Notes: generated by a model from the letters alone, not told the origin. DNA of 64,000 nucleotides from Amycolatopsis mongoliensis (GCF_030285665.1 NZ_CP127295.1:6510001-6574000); one strand, 5' to 3'. Positions 18,399 to 27,491 are shown, counted from the stretch's first letter. Made by a program: numbers and translations.

Positions 18399-21386
18399 AT
18401 GCGCAGCAGCACACGCCGCACGGCCGGGAGAGCGGTGCTCGCCCTCGCGGTCGCCGGGCTCACCGTCGTCGTCCCGCACCCCGCCGCGGCGGCGGTCGCC
18501 GCTCCGGTGGCGGCCCCGCTCGCGCACGCGGCGACCCCGCAGGGCGCGCTGCCCGCGACCGGCTGCACGACCGCGGGCACCGCGGCGACGTGCGAGCTGT
18601 ACGCCAAGCCGGGCACGCTCACGGTGTCCAGCATCGCCATTCCGATCTGGGGACTGTCCTCGACGGACACCGGCGTGCCCGGCACGCCGGGGCCGGTGCT
18701 CGTGGTCACCGAAGGCAGCACCGTGACGGTCAACGTCCACAACGGACTGCCCGGTGCGCTGAGCCTGGCCGTCCCCGGTCTGCTGGGCGGCGCCGACGAC
18801 CGCGTCGGTGCCGCTCCGGGCGCCACCAAGTCGTACACGTTCACCGCGAACCGGGCCGGCACGTACCTGTACGAAGCCGGGCACACCGCCGACGGCGCCC
18901 GGCAGGCCGCGATGGGCGTGGTGGGCGCGATGATCGTGCGTCCCGCCACCGGGCCGGGCACCGCGTACGGCGCCGCGTTCGACGACGAGACCGCGCTCGT
19001 GCTGTCCGAAGTGGACCCGGCGTTCAACGCCGATCCGGCGGGCTACGACCTGCGGAAGTTCCAGCCGGTCTACCGCTTGATCAACGGCAAGGCCTACCCC
19101 GAGACCGACCCGGTCGCGACCGGCGCCGGGCGCCGCGTCCTGCTCCGGTACGTCAACGCCGGGCTGTCCGCGCACGCGATGGGCACGCTCGGCACCGAAC
19201 AGTCGGTGCTGGCGAAGGACGCCCGGCCGAGCGAAGCCCCGTACCTCAAGGTCTCCGACAGCATCGCGCCCGGGAGCACCGAGGACACCCTGGTCACCGT
19301 GCCCCCGGCCGAGGACGGCCCGAAGTTCGCGGTCTACGAGACCGCCGGGCGGCTCGACACCGCCGGCCACCGCGTCGGCACCACGAACACCGTGGCCTTC
19401 GGCGGGATGATGACGTTCCTCGACACCGGCGCGGCGCCGTCCGGCACCGACACCGCCGGCCCGGTCACGCAGAAGCTCGCCGCGGCGCCCGCGACGGCGA
19501 CCGCGTTGCAGACGGTGACCTTCACCGCCGACTTCACCGACGTGCCCAACGGCGGCTCGAACGTCACCCGCGCCGAGTTCGTGGTCGACGACCCGGCGAT
19601 CGCCGTGGGCACCGGGACACCGTTCACCGGCACCTTCGGCGGCCCCACGGTCACCGGCGCGCAGGCGACGCTGAACCTGGCCACCCTCAGCCCGGCGCTG
19701 GCGGCGGGCAAGCACGTCGTCTACGTCCGCGCGCTCGACACCCAGGGCAACTGGGGCGTGGTGAACTCCGTGGTCCTGACGGTCAGCAGCTCCGGGCCGG
19801 TCACCACCGGCGGGTCGCTGACCCCGGCCGCCGGCAACGGCTCGGCCGCGGTGGTCGTGTCCGCCACCGGCGACGACTCCCTGCTCGGCGGGACCGTCGA
19901 CCAGGCGGAGTACTTCCTCGGCACGCAGGGTGCCAACGGCACCGGCAGTCCGATGGCGCTGAACCCCGGCACCGTCGTGGCGGAGTCGGCGACCATCCCG
20001 GCGCTCGCGCTCTCGGCCCTGCCCGAGGGCCCGGTGACGGTGTACGCGCACAGCCACGACTCGTTCGGGCTGTGGGGACCGGCGCAGTCCCTGCAGTTCA
20101 CCCTCGACCGGACCCCGCCCGCGATGACCAGCGGCGTCGTCGAGCCGAGCCCGAACAACGGCACGGCCGGCTCGCCGGTCGACCCGACGGCGATCAAGGT
20201 GACCGCCGCGTTCGCCGACCCGGTGACCAACGGCGTCGCCACGGCGATCACCGCGGCCGAAGGCTTCCTCGACAACCCGAACGGCGTCCCGGGCACCGGG
20301 CTCACGTTCGTCGCGTCGGACGGGTCCTTCAACGCCACCGCCGAGGGCGCCTACGGCCTGATCCCGCTCAGCCAGCTCACCGGGATGGCCGAAGGCCCGC
20401 ACCAGGTCTACGTCCACGCCAGGGACGCGGCCGGCAACTGGGGCCCCTACGCCCCGCTCACGCTGGTCGTCGACCGCAGCGGCCCGGTGCTCAGCGCCGC
20501 GAGCGCGACGCCGAACACGGTCGTCCGGACCACCACCGGCGTCGTGCTGGCCGCGACCGCGACCGACAACCAGACCGCGGTCACCGGCGCGGAGTGGTTC
20601 GAGGGCACCGATCCGGGCAAGGGCCTCGGCCACCCGATGACGGTCACGGTCACCGGCCCGAAGACGGCGAACGTCAGCGTGACGGCCGGACCGGGCGGGT
20701 TCGCCGCCGGCACGCACGTCCTGTCGCTGCGTGCCCGCGACGCCGCCGGGAACTGGGGTGCCCCGGTGACGGTGACCCTCACCGTCACGGCGCTGAGCAA
20801 CATCGTGTTCTCCGACGGGTTCGAGTCCGGGAACACCGGCGCCTGGGCGGCGGCCACCGGGCCGGTCGCCGTGCTCCCCGGCTCCGCGCTCAGCGGCACC
20901 CAGGGCCTCCAGGCCACCGCCGGGGGAGCGGCGCCGGCGTACCTCACGGACACCACGCCGCTGAACGAGTCCGCCTACCACCTGCAGTTCCAGTTCCGGC
21001 CCGACACCCTGGCCACCGGGACCGGCACGGTGAACCTGGCGGCCGGGCTGTCCGCGGCCGGCCAGCAGCTGTTCGTGGTGCAGTACCGCAAGTCCACCGG
21101 CGCGGCGCAGGTCCGGCTCGGCGTGCGGCGCAGCACCGGCGCCGTGGCCTACACGCCGTACCTGACGCTGGGCACCGGCGTGCAGACGATCCGGGTGGAC
21201 TGGGCGGCCGGGACGTCGACGACGCACAAGCTGACCGTCGGCACCGCGAGCCAGCAGCTCACCGGCGTCAACACCGGCACCGTCCGGCTCGACGCGCTCT
21301 GGCTCGGCCTGTCCGGCGGCGGTGCCGCCACCACGGGGGCGGCGTCGTTCGACGCGGTCCTCTCCACCCGGTTCACGCTGCCCTGA
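18399..21386 (+). CDS. Secreted copper-site-less cupredoxin protein with Ig-like repeats and a C-terminal beta-sandwich domain
   Basis: A 995-residue protein with a Sec signal (RAVLALAVAGLTVVVPHPAAA). The first 350 residues or so resemble the preceding oxidase subunit (TYLYEAGHTADGARQAAMG, then LINGKAYPETD and FGGMMTFLD), but every copper motif is lost. Four Ig-like repeats follow, each closing on a variant of D.xGNWG (DTQGNWG, DSFGLWG, DAAGNWG twice). The C-terminal 190 residues begin VFSDGFESGNTGAW and look like a LamG/carbohydrate-binding beta-sandwich. I chose the ATG at 18399, preceded by GAGAGGA; an ATG at 18369 overlapping the previous stop is also in frame. It may serve as scaffold or substrate-binding partner for the two oxidase subunits (inference). 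Confidence 0.75.
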   Translation: MRSSTRRTAGRAVLALAVAGLTVVVPHPAAAAVAAPVAAPLAHAATPQGALPATGCTTAGTAATCELYAKPGTLTVSSIAIPIWGLSSTDTGVPGTPGPVLVVTEGSTVTVNVHNGLPGALSLAVPGLLGGADDRVGAAPGATKSYTFTANRAGTYLYEAGHTADGARQAAMGVVGAMIVRPATGPGTAYGAAFDDETALVLSEVDPAFNADPAGYDLRKFQPVYRLINGKAYPETDPVATGAGRRVLLRYVNAGLSAHAMGTLGTEQSVLAKDARPSEAPYLKVSDSIAPGSTEDTLVTVPPAEDGPKFAVYETAGRLDTAGHRVGTTNTVAFGGMMTFLDTGAAPSGTDTAGPVTQKLAAAPATATALQTVTFTADFTDVPNGGSNVTRAEFVVDDPAIAVGTGTPFTGTFGGPTVTGAQATLNLATLSPALAAGKHVVYVRALDTQGNWGVVNSVVLTVSSSGPVTTGGSLTPAAGNGSAAVVVSATGDDSLLGGTVDQAEYFLGTQGANGTGSPMALNPGTVVAESATIPALALSALPEGPVTVYAHSHDSFGLWGPAQSLQFTLDRTPPAMTSGVVEPSPNNGTAGSPVDPTAIKVTAAFADPVTNGVATAITAAEGFLDNPNGVPGTGLTFVASDGSFNATAEGAYGLIPLSQLTGMAEGPHQVYVHARDAAGNWGPYAPLTLVVDRSGPVLSAASATPNTVVRTTTGVVLAATATDNQTAVTGAEWFEGTDPGKGLGHPMTVTVTGPKTANVSVTAGPGGFAAGTHVLSLRARDAAGNWGAPVTVTLTVTALSNIVFSDGFESGNTGAWAAATGPVAVLPGSALSGTQGLQATAGGAAPAYLTDTTPLNESAYHLQFQFRPDTLATGTGTVNLAAGLSAAGQQLFVVQYRKSTGAAQVRLGVRRSTGAVAYTPYLTLGTGVQTIRVDWAAGTSTTHKLTVGTASQQLTGVNTGTVRLDALWLGLSGGGAATTGAASFDAVLSTRFTLP

Positions 21387-21411
21387 CCCGCCCGACGCGA
21401 GGAGAACGACG

Positions 21412-21885
21412 ATGTTGCAGAGGAAACTGGGCGAGTGGTGGCGGCGCGGCGCGGTCCGGATCGCGGTCCTGACGGTGCTGGTCCTCACCTTCGCGGCGGT
21501 GCTGACGTGGCGGGTCCAGTCGAGCGCCGACGCCGGGAAGCCGTACCAGGTACCGCAGGACCGGCAGCTGGAAAGCAGCCTCGGGATCCGGATCGCGCAG
21601 GCGGCCGTGGTCGCCGACGGCGGCATCGTCGAGCTGCGCTACACGGTGCTCGACGGCCAGAAGGCGTCGAAGTTCCAGAACGACGTCCACCACCCGCCGG
21701 TCCTGCGCAGCGAGCGGCGCAAGGGCGACGTCTACCGGGCCGCCCTGATGAAGCAGGGCCACGAACTGCGGCCCGGGCAGACCTACTACATCCTCTACCT
21801 CAACAACGGCAACGCGATCCGCAGCGGCGAGACCCTCGAGGTCGACGCAGGCGGGGCCAAGCTGCAGCACGTCCCGGTGCGGTGA
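21412..21885 (+). CDS. Small membrane-anchored protein of unknown function in the copper island
   Basis: A protein of 157 residues with one N-terminal membrane helix (IAVLTVLVLTFAAVLTW) after a positively charged start, and an extracytoplasmic domain of about 120 residues. The domain has LESSLGIRIAQAAVVADGG, then ELRYTVLDGQKA and QTYYILYLNNGNAIRSGE, suggesting a small beta-sandwich. I do not recognise the family. There are His residues (DVHHPP, KQGHEL) that could bind metal but no Cys. GAGGAGAA precedes the ATG. It lies between the cupredoxin genes and the CopC-CopD gene, so a role in copper delivery or assembly is possible. Confidence 0.7.
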   Translation: MLQRKLGEWWRRGAVRIAVLTVLVLTFAAVLTWRVQSSADAGKPYQVPQDRQLESSLGIRIAQAAVVADGGIVELRYTVLDGQKASKFQNDVHHPPVLRSERRKGDVYRAALMKQGHELRPGQTYYILYLNNGNAIRSGETLEVDAGGAKLQHVPVR

Positions 21886-21889
21886 CCCG

Positions 21890-23704
21890 GTGAGCGGACG
21901 GACGCGGATGGCGGTGGTCGCCGGGGCGGTGCTCGCGGCGGCGGGGTTCGCGGTCCTCTCGGCGGCGCCCGCCTGGGCGCACGCCGAGCCGATCGGCGTG
22001 GCTCCCGCCGACGGATCCACTGTGGACAGTTCGCCGCCGGCGGCCGAGATCCGGCTGACCGAGCCGGTGGAGACCGCCGCGACGAAGGTCTCGCTGGTGG
22101 ACGGGGCCGGGCACACCCTGCCGACCGGGCCCGCGGCACTGCTGCGCACCGCGGGCGCCGGCCCGGAGGAACCGGTCACCCTGCGGATCCCGCTGCCGGT
22201 GCTGCCCCCGGACGCCTACCGGCTGTCCTGGACGACGGTGTCGAGCGACGATCTCCACCCGACCGCCGGCACCCTGGTCTTCGGCGTGCAGCGGGCGGTG
22301 GCACCGGCCACGGCGGGCCCGCCCGCCGACCCGCTCCCCGGCGCGGGCGAGGTGCTCGCGCAGGCGGCGGTCTACCTCGGGCTCGGTGGCTGGATCGGGT
22401 CGATGGTGCTGCTGTTCCTGCGCCGCCCGCCCGACGGTCCCGCCCGGCGGGTCCGGGCGCGGCTGCTGCGGACCGGAGCGGTCGCCGCCGTCGCGGCGTT
22501 CTTCGGTGGCCTCGCCCTGATGCTGGTGCGGGCGGCCGTGTTCGGGTCCGACGTCGTGCCGCTGGCCTGGCAGCTGGTCTCCGGCACCACCGCCGGGCCG
22601 CCGTGGGTGATCCGCGAGGCCGTCGCGCTGGGCATGGCGGCCCTGTCGGTCACCGCGCTGCGCCGCGGCTCGCTGCCGAGACGGCCCGTGGCCGCCGCGG
22701 TGCTGGTGCTCGCGTCCGCCGGGGCCGGCACGACGGCCCTGCTGGGGCACCTCGGCCGCTCCGGTCCACTGCTGCTGGCCACGGACGTCCTGCACATCCT
22801 CGCGACCATGACGTGGGCCGGGACGGTGCTCGTCGCGGGCGTCGTCCTGGTCGGCCTGCGGGGGCACCGCGAGCAGGCTCGGGCGATCCTCCGCCGCTTC
22901 GGGCTCGTCGCGACCGGCGCGCTGACCGTCCTGGTGGCGACCGGGTTGCTGCTGGCCGGGGACCGGGTGGCGTCGCTGGACGCGCTCCTGCTGTCGACCT
23001 ACGGCCGGATCCTGCTGCTGAAGGCCGGGCTCGTCGCCGTCGCCGCGCTGGCCGGCCTCGTGACCACCCGCAGCCTGCACGGGCGGACGCAGGATCCGGC
23101 TCGGACCCGGCCCGCCGTCCGGGCCGAGACGGTGGTGCTGGCCGGCGTCCTCGTCGTCACCGCCGGGCTGGTGTCGACCCACCAGGCGACCGGGGCGCAG
23201 TGGCGTCCGCCGGGGCCCGTCGTCGCGCAGAACTCGCTGACGGCCGACGACCTCATCGGGACTGTCGACGTCCGCCCGAACCTGCCGGGCCGCAACTTCG
23301 TCACGGTGAGCCTGTTCGACACCCGGCGCCCGGCACCGGCGCCGATCCGGGCCGTCGACGTGGTGCTGCGCGGCCCGGGCGGGGCGGCGGTCACCCGCAC
23401 GGCGAGCCCGGCCGGCCCCGGTGCCTACCTGCTGGCCACCGACGACCTGGCCGACAGCGGGAACTGGACGATCTCCGTCACCGCGCACCGCCCCGGCTTG
23501 GCCCCGGCGACGGCGACGCTGCCGTGGGAAGTGCCGCCACCGGCGGCGTTCACCCGGCCGACGGTCTTCTCTGACGCGCCCTTGACGGGGTACACCGCCT
23601 GGCCGGCCGCCTTGGCGCTGCTCGTGGGCGCCGCCGCCCTGCGCCTGCTGACCGGCCGCGGGACACGCCGGGCACGGCAAGCCGAAAAGGTGCCGGTGCC
23701 GTGA
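21890..23704 (+). CDS. CopC-CopD fusion, copper import/resistance protein
   Basis: A 604-residue protein. The signal ends AWA and the mature protein would start HAEP, the N-terminal copper-binding His of CopC proteins. The second CopC His is in SSDDLHPTAGTLVFG. After about residue 145 the CopD part has roughly eight membrane helices, with His in HLGRSG and DVLHILATMTWAG and VSTHQATGAQW typical of the family. A further extracytoplasmic beta-rich segment and a last helix close the protein. CopC binds Cu in the periplasmic space and CopD passes it through the membrane. Placed directly behind secreted copper proteins, it probably scavenges or recycles copper for the island. Confidence 0.88.
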   Translation: MSGRTRMAVVAGAVLAAAGFAVLSAAPAWAHAEPIGVAPADGSTVDSSPPAAEIRLTEPVETAATKVSLVDGAGHTLPTGPAALLRTAGAGPEEPVTLRIPLPVLPPDAYRLSWTTVSSDDLHPTAGTLVFGVQRAVAPATAGPPADPLPGAGEVLAQAAVYLGLGGWIGSMVLLFLRRPPDGPARRVRARLLRTGAVAAVAAFFGGLALMLVRAAVFGSDVVPLAWQLVSGTTAGPPWVIREAVALGMAALSVTALRRGSLPRRPVAAAVLVLASAGAGTTALLGHLGRSGPLLLATDVLHILATMTWAGTVLVAGVVLVGLRGHREQARAILRRFGLVATGALTVLVATGLLLAGDRVASLDALLLSTYGRILLLKAGLVAVAALAGLVTTRSLHGRTQDPARTRPAVRAETVVLAGVLVVTAGLVSTHQATGAQWRPPGPVVAQNSLTADDLIGTVDVRPNLPGRNFVTVSLFDTRRPAPAPIRAVDVVLRGPGGAAVTRTASPAGPGAYLLATDDLADSGNWTISVTAHRPGLAPATATLPWEVPPPAAFTRPTVFSDAPLTGYTAWPAALALLVGAAALRLLTGRGTRRARQAEKVPVP

Positions 23705-24051
23705 CGGCGGCCGGAACCGGGTTCACCATCTCCTTCGCCGAGGACGACCGGCGGATCGTCGTGCGCATCGCCGGTGTTCTCGACGAGAACGGCAGCAGCC
23801 TCGTCGCCCTCTGGCTGACGCCGCACGTCCTCCTGACGCCGGAGCGCCCCGTCGTGCTCGACCTGACGGAGCTGACCGCCCTGCACCACACCGGCTTGGC
23901 GACCCTCGCCGACCTGGCCGAGCTCGCCGTGCACCGCCACTGCCCCTTCGAGCTCGTCGCGGGCGACGGGGACACCACCCGGCCGTTGCGCCTCGCCGGC
24001 GTCGCAGGTGCGCTGTCCTCGGTCTCGAGGACACTCCGGACGTCCGGCTGA
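23701..24051 (+). CDS. STAS-domain protein (anti-sigma-factor-antagonist-like)
   Basis: A 116-residue single STAS domain. It starts ISFAEDDRRIVVRIAGVLD and continues with VVLDLTELTALHHTGLATLADL. The position normally holding the phosphorylatable Ser (DSSG) is HHTG here, so a Thr could serve or regulation by phosphorylation is lost. The GTG start overlaps the CopC-CopD stop by four bases, so it belongs to the copper operon. This is unusual company for an anti-anti-sigma factor, and no anti-sigma kinase gene is adjacent. It may tie expression of the island to a stress or developmental sigma factor (inference). Confidence 0.78.
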   Translation: MTAAGTGFTISFAEDDRRIVVRIAGVLDENGSSLVALWLTPHVLLTPERPVVLDLTELTALHHTGLATLADLAELAVHRHCPFELVAGDGDTTRPLRLAGVAGALSSVSRTLRTSG

Positions 24052-24084
24052 CGGCGTGCCGGTGCTCCGGCCGAAGTTCGTCCG

Positions 24085-25092
24085 CTACCCCGGAAGCCGG
24101 ACCGCGGCGTCGTGGAAGCGGCGGCGGACCCCGGCGATGGCGTCCGACGTGCGAACCGGGTGGACGCGGTTGGTCAGCAGCACGTAGTACCGGCCGCGAC
24201 CCGGCTCCACCCAGAGGCTCGTGCCGGTGAACCCGGTGTGCCCGTACGAGTCCGGCTCGAGCGCGACGCCCACCGGGGAGCCGGGGACGTCGAGCCCCTG
24301 CCAGCCGAGGCCCCGGCGCAGGCCGGTCGTGTGGTCGGCGATCATCTCGGCGTGCGTGGCCGGTTTCAGCAACGGCGCCGCGCCGTCGGCCAGCACCCGG
24401 CCCAGGCGTTCGACGTCGGCCAGCGGGGCGAACAGTCCCGCGTGGCCGCAGATGCCGCCCAGCACCACCGCGTTCTCGTCGTGCACCTGGCCGGTCACCA
24501 CGTGGCCGCGCCAGCCGCAGTCTTCGGTCGCCACCGCGTCGGCCACCGGGCCGAACCCGGTGGCGGGCAGGCCCGCCGGCGTCGTCACGTACTCGGCGAC
24601 CAGGTCGTCCAACGGAGTTCCGGTGGCGGCCGACGCGAGGAGACCCAGCAGGATGAAGCCCTGCGACGAGTACTCCACCCGGCTGCCGGGTGCGACGGGC
24701 AGGGGTGTCGTCCGGATCGCTTCGAGGAGTGCGTCGCGGGTGCCGTGGGTGCGCCACAGCGGCGTGCCGCCCGGCAGGCCCGACGTGTGGGTGAGCAGCT
24801 GCCGGACCGTGATCGACGCCTTGTCGGTGGCCGCGTAGGACGGCAGGTGGCGGGGGAGCGGGTCGTCGAGGGACAGCGCGCCGCGCTCGGCCAGGGCCGC
24901 CACCACGATGCCCACCACCGGTTTGGTCACCGACGCCAGGTCCCAGCGGCTGTGTTCCCCGGCGGGCGGGCCACCCCACCAGCGGGTGCCGAGCACGCCG
25001 CGGTCGAGGACGCCGTCCGCGGTACCGACCGACCACGCGGCGGCGGAGAACACCCGCTCCTCCCGGGCCCGGGCGAGGAGGTCACCGAGCAT
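24085..25092 (-). CDS. Serine hydrolase, class C beta-lactamase/esterase family
   Basis: A cytoplasmic 335-residue hydrolase with no signal peptide. It has the nucleophile motif SVTK, the YSS motif (replacing YxN) and HTGFTG (the KTG equivalent), and the LLTHTSGLP block typical of penicillin-binding-protein-like esterases and D-aminopeptidases. Its ATG overlaps the 3' end of the IclR gene by 11 bases, so the two form a small operon. It is divergent from the second peptide transporter and probably acts on an imported ester or peptide. Beta-lactamase activity is not implied by this family membership. Confidence 0.88.
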   Translation of the reverse strand: MLGDLLARAREERVFSAAAWSVGTADGVLDRGVLGTRWWGGPPAGEHSRWDLASVTKPVVGIVVAALAERGALSLDDPLPRHLPSYAATDKASITVRQLLTHTSGLPGGTPLWRTHGTRDALLEAIRTTPLPVAPGSRVEYSSQGFILLGLLASAATGTPLDDLVAEYVTTPAGLPATGFGPVADAVATEDCGWRGHVVTGQVHDENAVVLGGICGHAGLFAPLADVERLGRVLADGAAPLLKPATHAEMIADHTTGLRRGLGWQGLDVPGSPVGVALEPDSYGHTGFTGTSLWVEPGRGRYYVLLTNRVHPVRTSDAIAGVRRRFHDAAVRLPG

Positions 25093-25876
25093 CGGGCACC
25101 GCCCGCAGCGCGGTTCCGGCCAGGACGGCGGAAAGCCGGTTGGCCGCCTCGGCGACGAGCGGGCCCAGGACGTCGAAACTCGACGGCTGCAGCGTGAACG
25201 TCAGCCCCGACACGCTCACCGCGCCCGCGACGGCGCCCTCGGCGTCCAGCACCGGGGCACCGAGGCAGCGCACGTGCGCTTCGAACTGCTCGTCGTCCAC
25301 CACGTACCCGGCACTGTCCACAGTGGTCAGTTCCCGCCGGATCGCGGCCGGGTCGGTGAGGGTCTTGGCCGTGCGTGCGGCCAGCGGCGCGGCGAGCACC
25401 GCGGCGACGTCGGCCTCGGGCAGGCGCGACAGGATCGCGCGGCCCACCGCGGTGCAGTGCAGCGGCACCTCGCCGCCCGGGCGGGTGCTGAGCCGGTACG
25501 CCTGGTCCGGCTCGAGCTTCTCCACGTACACCGCGCGGTCCGCGTGGCGCACCGCGTAGTGGACCGTGTGCCCGCTGCGCCGCTGCAGGTCCGCCAGTAC
25601 GGGCCGCAATGCCCGCGTGCTGGTCAGCGCTGCCGCCGAGAGCCCCAGCAGCCGCGGTCCCACGGTGTAGCGCCCGCTGCCCGCGCTCACCGCGTAGCCC
25701 GCCTCCGTGAACGTCTGCAGCATCCGGTGTGCGGTCGGTTTCGGCAGGTCACAGGCCTGCGCGAGGTCCGCGAGGCGGTGCGGTCCACCGGGGGTGGAGA
25801 GGGTGGCGAGCACCTCCAGGGCCTTTTCGACCGCGCCGCGGGAACTGCCCGGCGAAGTGTTGACAGCGTTGTTCAC
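25082..25876 (-). CDS. IclR-family transcriptional regulator
   Basis: A 264-residue regulator. The winged helix (AVEKALEVLATLSTPGG, then DLPKPTAHRMLQTFTEAGY) occupies about residues 15-75. The IclR effector domain follows, with YRLSTRPGGEVPLHCTAVGRAIL and GAVSVSG. The start at the GTG at 25876 fits the usual length; longer in-frame readings only add non-family sequence across the divergent promoter. It is divergent from the transporter operon at 25941 and co-transcribed with the serine hydrolase. It probably senses an imported or hydrolysed product and controls both directions through the inverted repeat at 25899-25917. Confidence 0.9.
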   Translation of the reverse strand: MNNAVNTSPGSSRGAVEKALEVLATLSTPGGPHRLADLAQACDLPKPTAHRMLQTFTEAGYAVSAGSGRYTVGPRLLGLSAAALTSTRALRPVLADLQRRSGHTVHYAVRHADRAVYVEKLEPDQAYRLSTRPGGEVPLHCTAVGRAILSRLPEADVAAVLAAPLAARTAKTLTDPAAIRRELTTVDSAGYVVDDEQFEAHVRCLGAPVLDAEGAVAGAVSVSGLTFTLQPSSFDVLGPLVAEAANRLSAVLAGTALRAVPDAR

Positions 25877-25898
25877 GCGGCCTAGCTTAGCGCAACAA

Positions 25899-25917
25899 CG
25901 TTCCGTCTGATGGAACG
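25899..25917. promoter_or_regulatory. Inverted-repeat operator candidate for the IclR regulator
   Basis: CGTTCC and GGAACG form a perfect 6-base inverted repeat with a 7-base spacer, in the 64-base gap between the IclR start and the transporter start. IclR proteins bind short palindromes of the TTCC/GGAA kind, and the location suits control of both genes. Confidence 0.6.
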
Positions 25918-25940
25918 GGATTTCACAGGACGGAAGAAAG

Positions 25941-27491
25941 GTGGTGACCGTGGCCCGTCCCCGCCTGTCGCGCCGCGACGCCCTCCGGCTCGGCGGTCTC
26001 GCGCTCCCGGCACTGGCCCTGCCGGGGCTGCTGTCCGCGTGCGGCAGCGCCTCGGGTGCCACCGGCGCCGTGCTGCGCGTCGCCCAGACGTCGGACCCCA
26101 AGACGCTCGACCCGCAGAAGCAGGGCGACCTGACCTCGATGAACGTGCTGACCAACCTGTTCGACACGCTCACCACCCGCGGCCCGGACAACCGGCTCGC
26201 ACCGGGGCTCGCGCTGTCGTGGTCCTCGCCCGACCCGCTGACCTGGCGGTTCAAGCTCCGGCCCGGCGTGCGGTTCCACAACGGCGAGCCGTGCGACGCG
26301 AACGCCGTCGCGTTCAGCATCAACCGGCTGCTCGACCCCGCCACCAAGTCGCCGATCGTCGAGCTGCGCTACGTCAAGCGGGCCGTCGTGGTCGACGAGT
26401 CCACCGTGGACCTGCGCTGCAGCGCCCCCGACCCGATCATCCCGGCGAAGGTCTCGCTGTTCGGCGGCGTCGCCGTGCCGCCGGACTATCTCAAGCAGGT
26501 CGGCTCGGCCGGCTTCGCGAAGCACCCGGTCGGCACCGGCCCGTTCACCTTCGGGGAGTTCCAGCGCGACCACCAGCTGCGGCTGCGCGCGAACCCCGCG
26601 TACTGGGGCGGGAAACCGGCCTACGACGAGCTGGTGTTCCTCCCGATGCCCGACCCGTCCTCGGCGCTGGCGTCCCTGCAGAGCGACGAGGTCGACATCG
26701 TCGCCGGGCTCACCCCCGACGCCGCGCTCCAGCTCAAGGGCTACACCGGCGTCTCGATCCGGAACTACCCGGGCATCCGCACCTCCTACCTCTCGCTCGA
26801 CACCACCGCCGGCCCGCTGCGCGACGTCCGCGTGCGCCGGGCGCTCAACCACGCCGTGGACGTGCCGCTGCTGATCAAGGCGGTGCTCGACGGCAAGGCC
26901 CGCGAGGTGCCGACGATGTTCCCCCGCGAGGCCTTCGGCTTCGACCCGGCGATCGCGCCCTTCACCCGCGACGTCGGCCTGGCGAAGCAGCTCCTCGCGG
27001 AAGCCGGGTTCCCCGACGGCTTCGACACCTCGCTCACCGCGCGGACCGACGACTCGAACCTCGCCGAGGCGATCTCCGGGCTCCTCGCCCGCGCCGGGGT
27101 CCGGGCCCGGGTGGACCTCGTCGACCCCGGCACCTACACCAGCCGTCTCACGTCGAGCAACCGCAGCGCGCTCGGCCCGATCTACCTCGCCGCCAGCACC
27201 GGCTGGACGCTCGACGCCGAAAGCCTCGTGCAGTCCAACGTCCGCCACGACCGGCGGCAGAGCCGGTGGACCAACCCCGAAGCCGACCGGCTGGTGGACG
27301 CCGAGGAGCAGTCGCTCGTGCCCGCCGACCGGCAGCGGGCCTTCACCGGGCTCCAGCAGCTTCTCAAGCAGGAGGCGCCGTTCGTGTTCCTCTACCAGAT
27401 CGACAACGTCTTCGCCGTCAACACGCGTCCACAGTGGACACCGGGCGTGGTCGGCGTGCTGGGCATGGCGAAGGCGACGGTGACCCCGTGA
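25941..27491 (+). CDS. ABC transporter solute-binding lipoprotein, peptide/nickel family, second system
   Basis: A 516-residue receptor. The N-terminus combines twin arginines (SRRDALRLGG) with a lipobox LLSACG, so it may be a Tat-exported lipoprotein. LRVAQTSDPKTLDPQ begins the binding domain and VGTGPFTFGEFQRDHQLRLR is typical of SBP family 5. It heads a five-gene importer operon with all stop/start codons overlapping. IclR control is likely from the shared promoter region. The ligand is unknown; the serine hydrolase, creatininase-like and enolase-superfamily genes nearby suggest an amide- or sugar-acid-containing compound. Confidence 0.9.
   Translation: MVTVARPRLSRRDALRLGGLALPALALPGLLSACGSASGATGAVLRVAQTSDPKTLDPQKQGDLTSMNVLTNLFDTLTTRGPDNRLAPGLALSWSSPDPLTWRFKLRPGVRFHNGEPCDANAVAFSINRLLDPATKSPIVELRYVKRAVVVDESTVDLRCSAPDPIIPAKVSLFGGVAVPPDYLKQVGSAGFAKHPVGTGPFTFGEFQRDHQLRLRANPAYWGGKPAYDELVFLPMPDPSSALASLQSDEVDIVAGLTPDAALQLKGYTGVSIRNYPGIRTSYLSLDTTAGPLRDVRVRRALNHAVDVPLLIKAVLDGKAREVPTMFPREAFGFDPAIAPFTRDVGLAKQLLAEAGFPDGFDTSLTARTDDSNLAEAISGLLARAGVRARVDLVDPGTYTSRLTSSNRSALGPIYLAASTGWTLDAESLVQSNVRHDRRQSRWTNPEADRLVDAEEQSLVPADRQRAFTGLQQLLKQEAPFVFLYQIDNVFAVNTRPQWTPGVVGVLGMAKATVTP

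Noticed and set aside
18303..21626. Minus-strand frame opposite the Ig-repeat cupredoxin gene
   Set aside because: Composition is that of a GC-skew shadow and there is no start context or motif.
24085..25092. Beta-lactam resistance gene
   Set aside because: The SVTK/YSS/HTG pattern belongs to the wide esterase/peptidase group, there is no export signal, and context points to catabolism.
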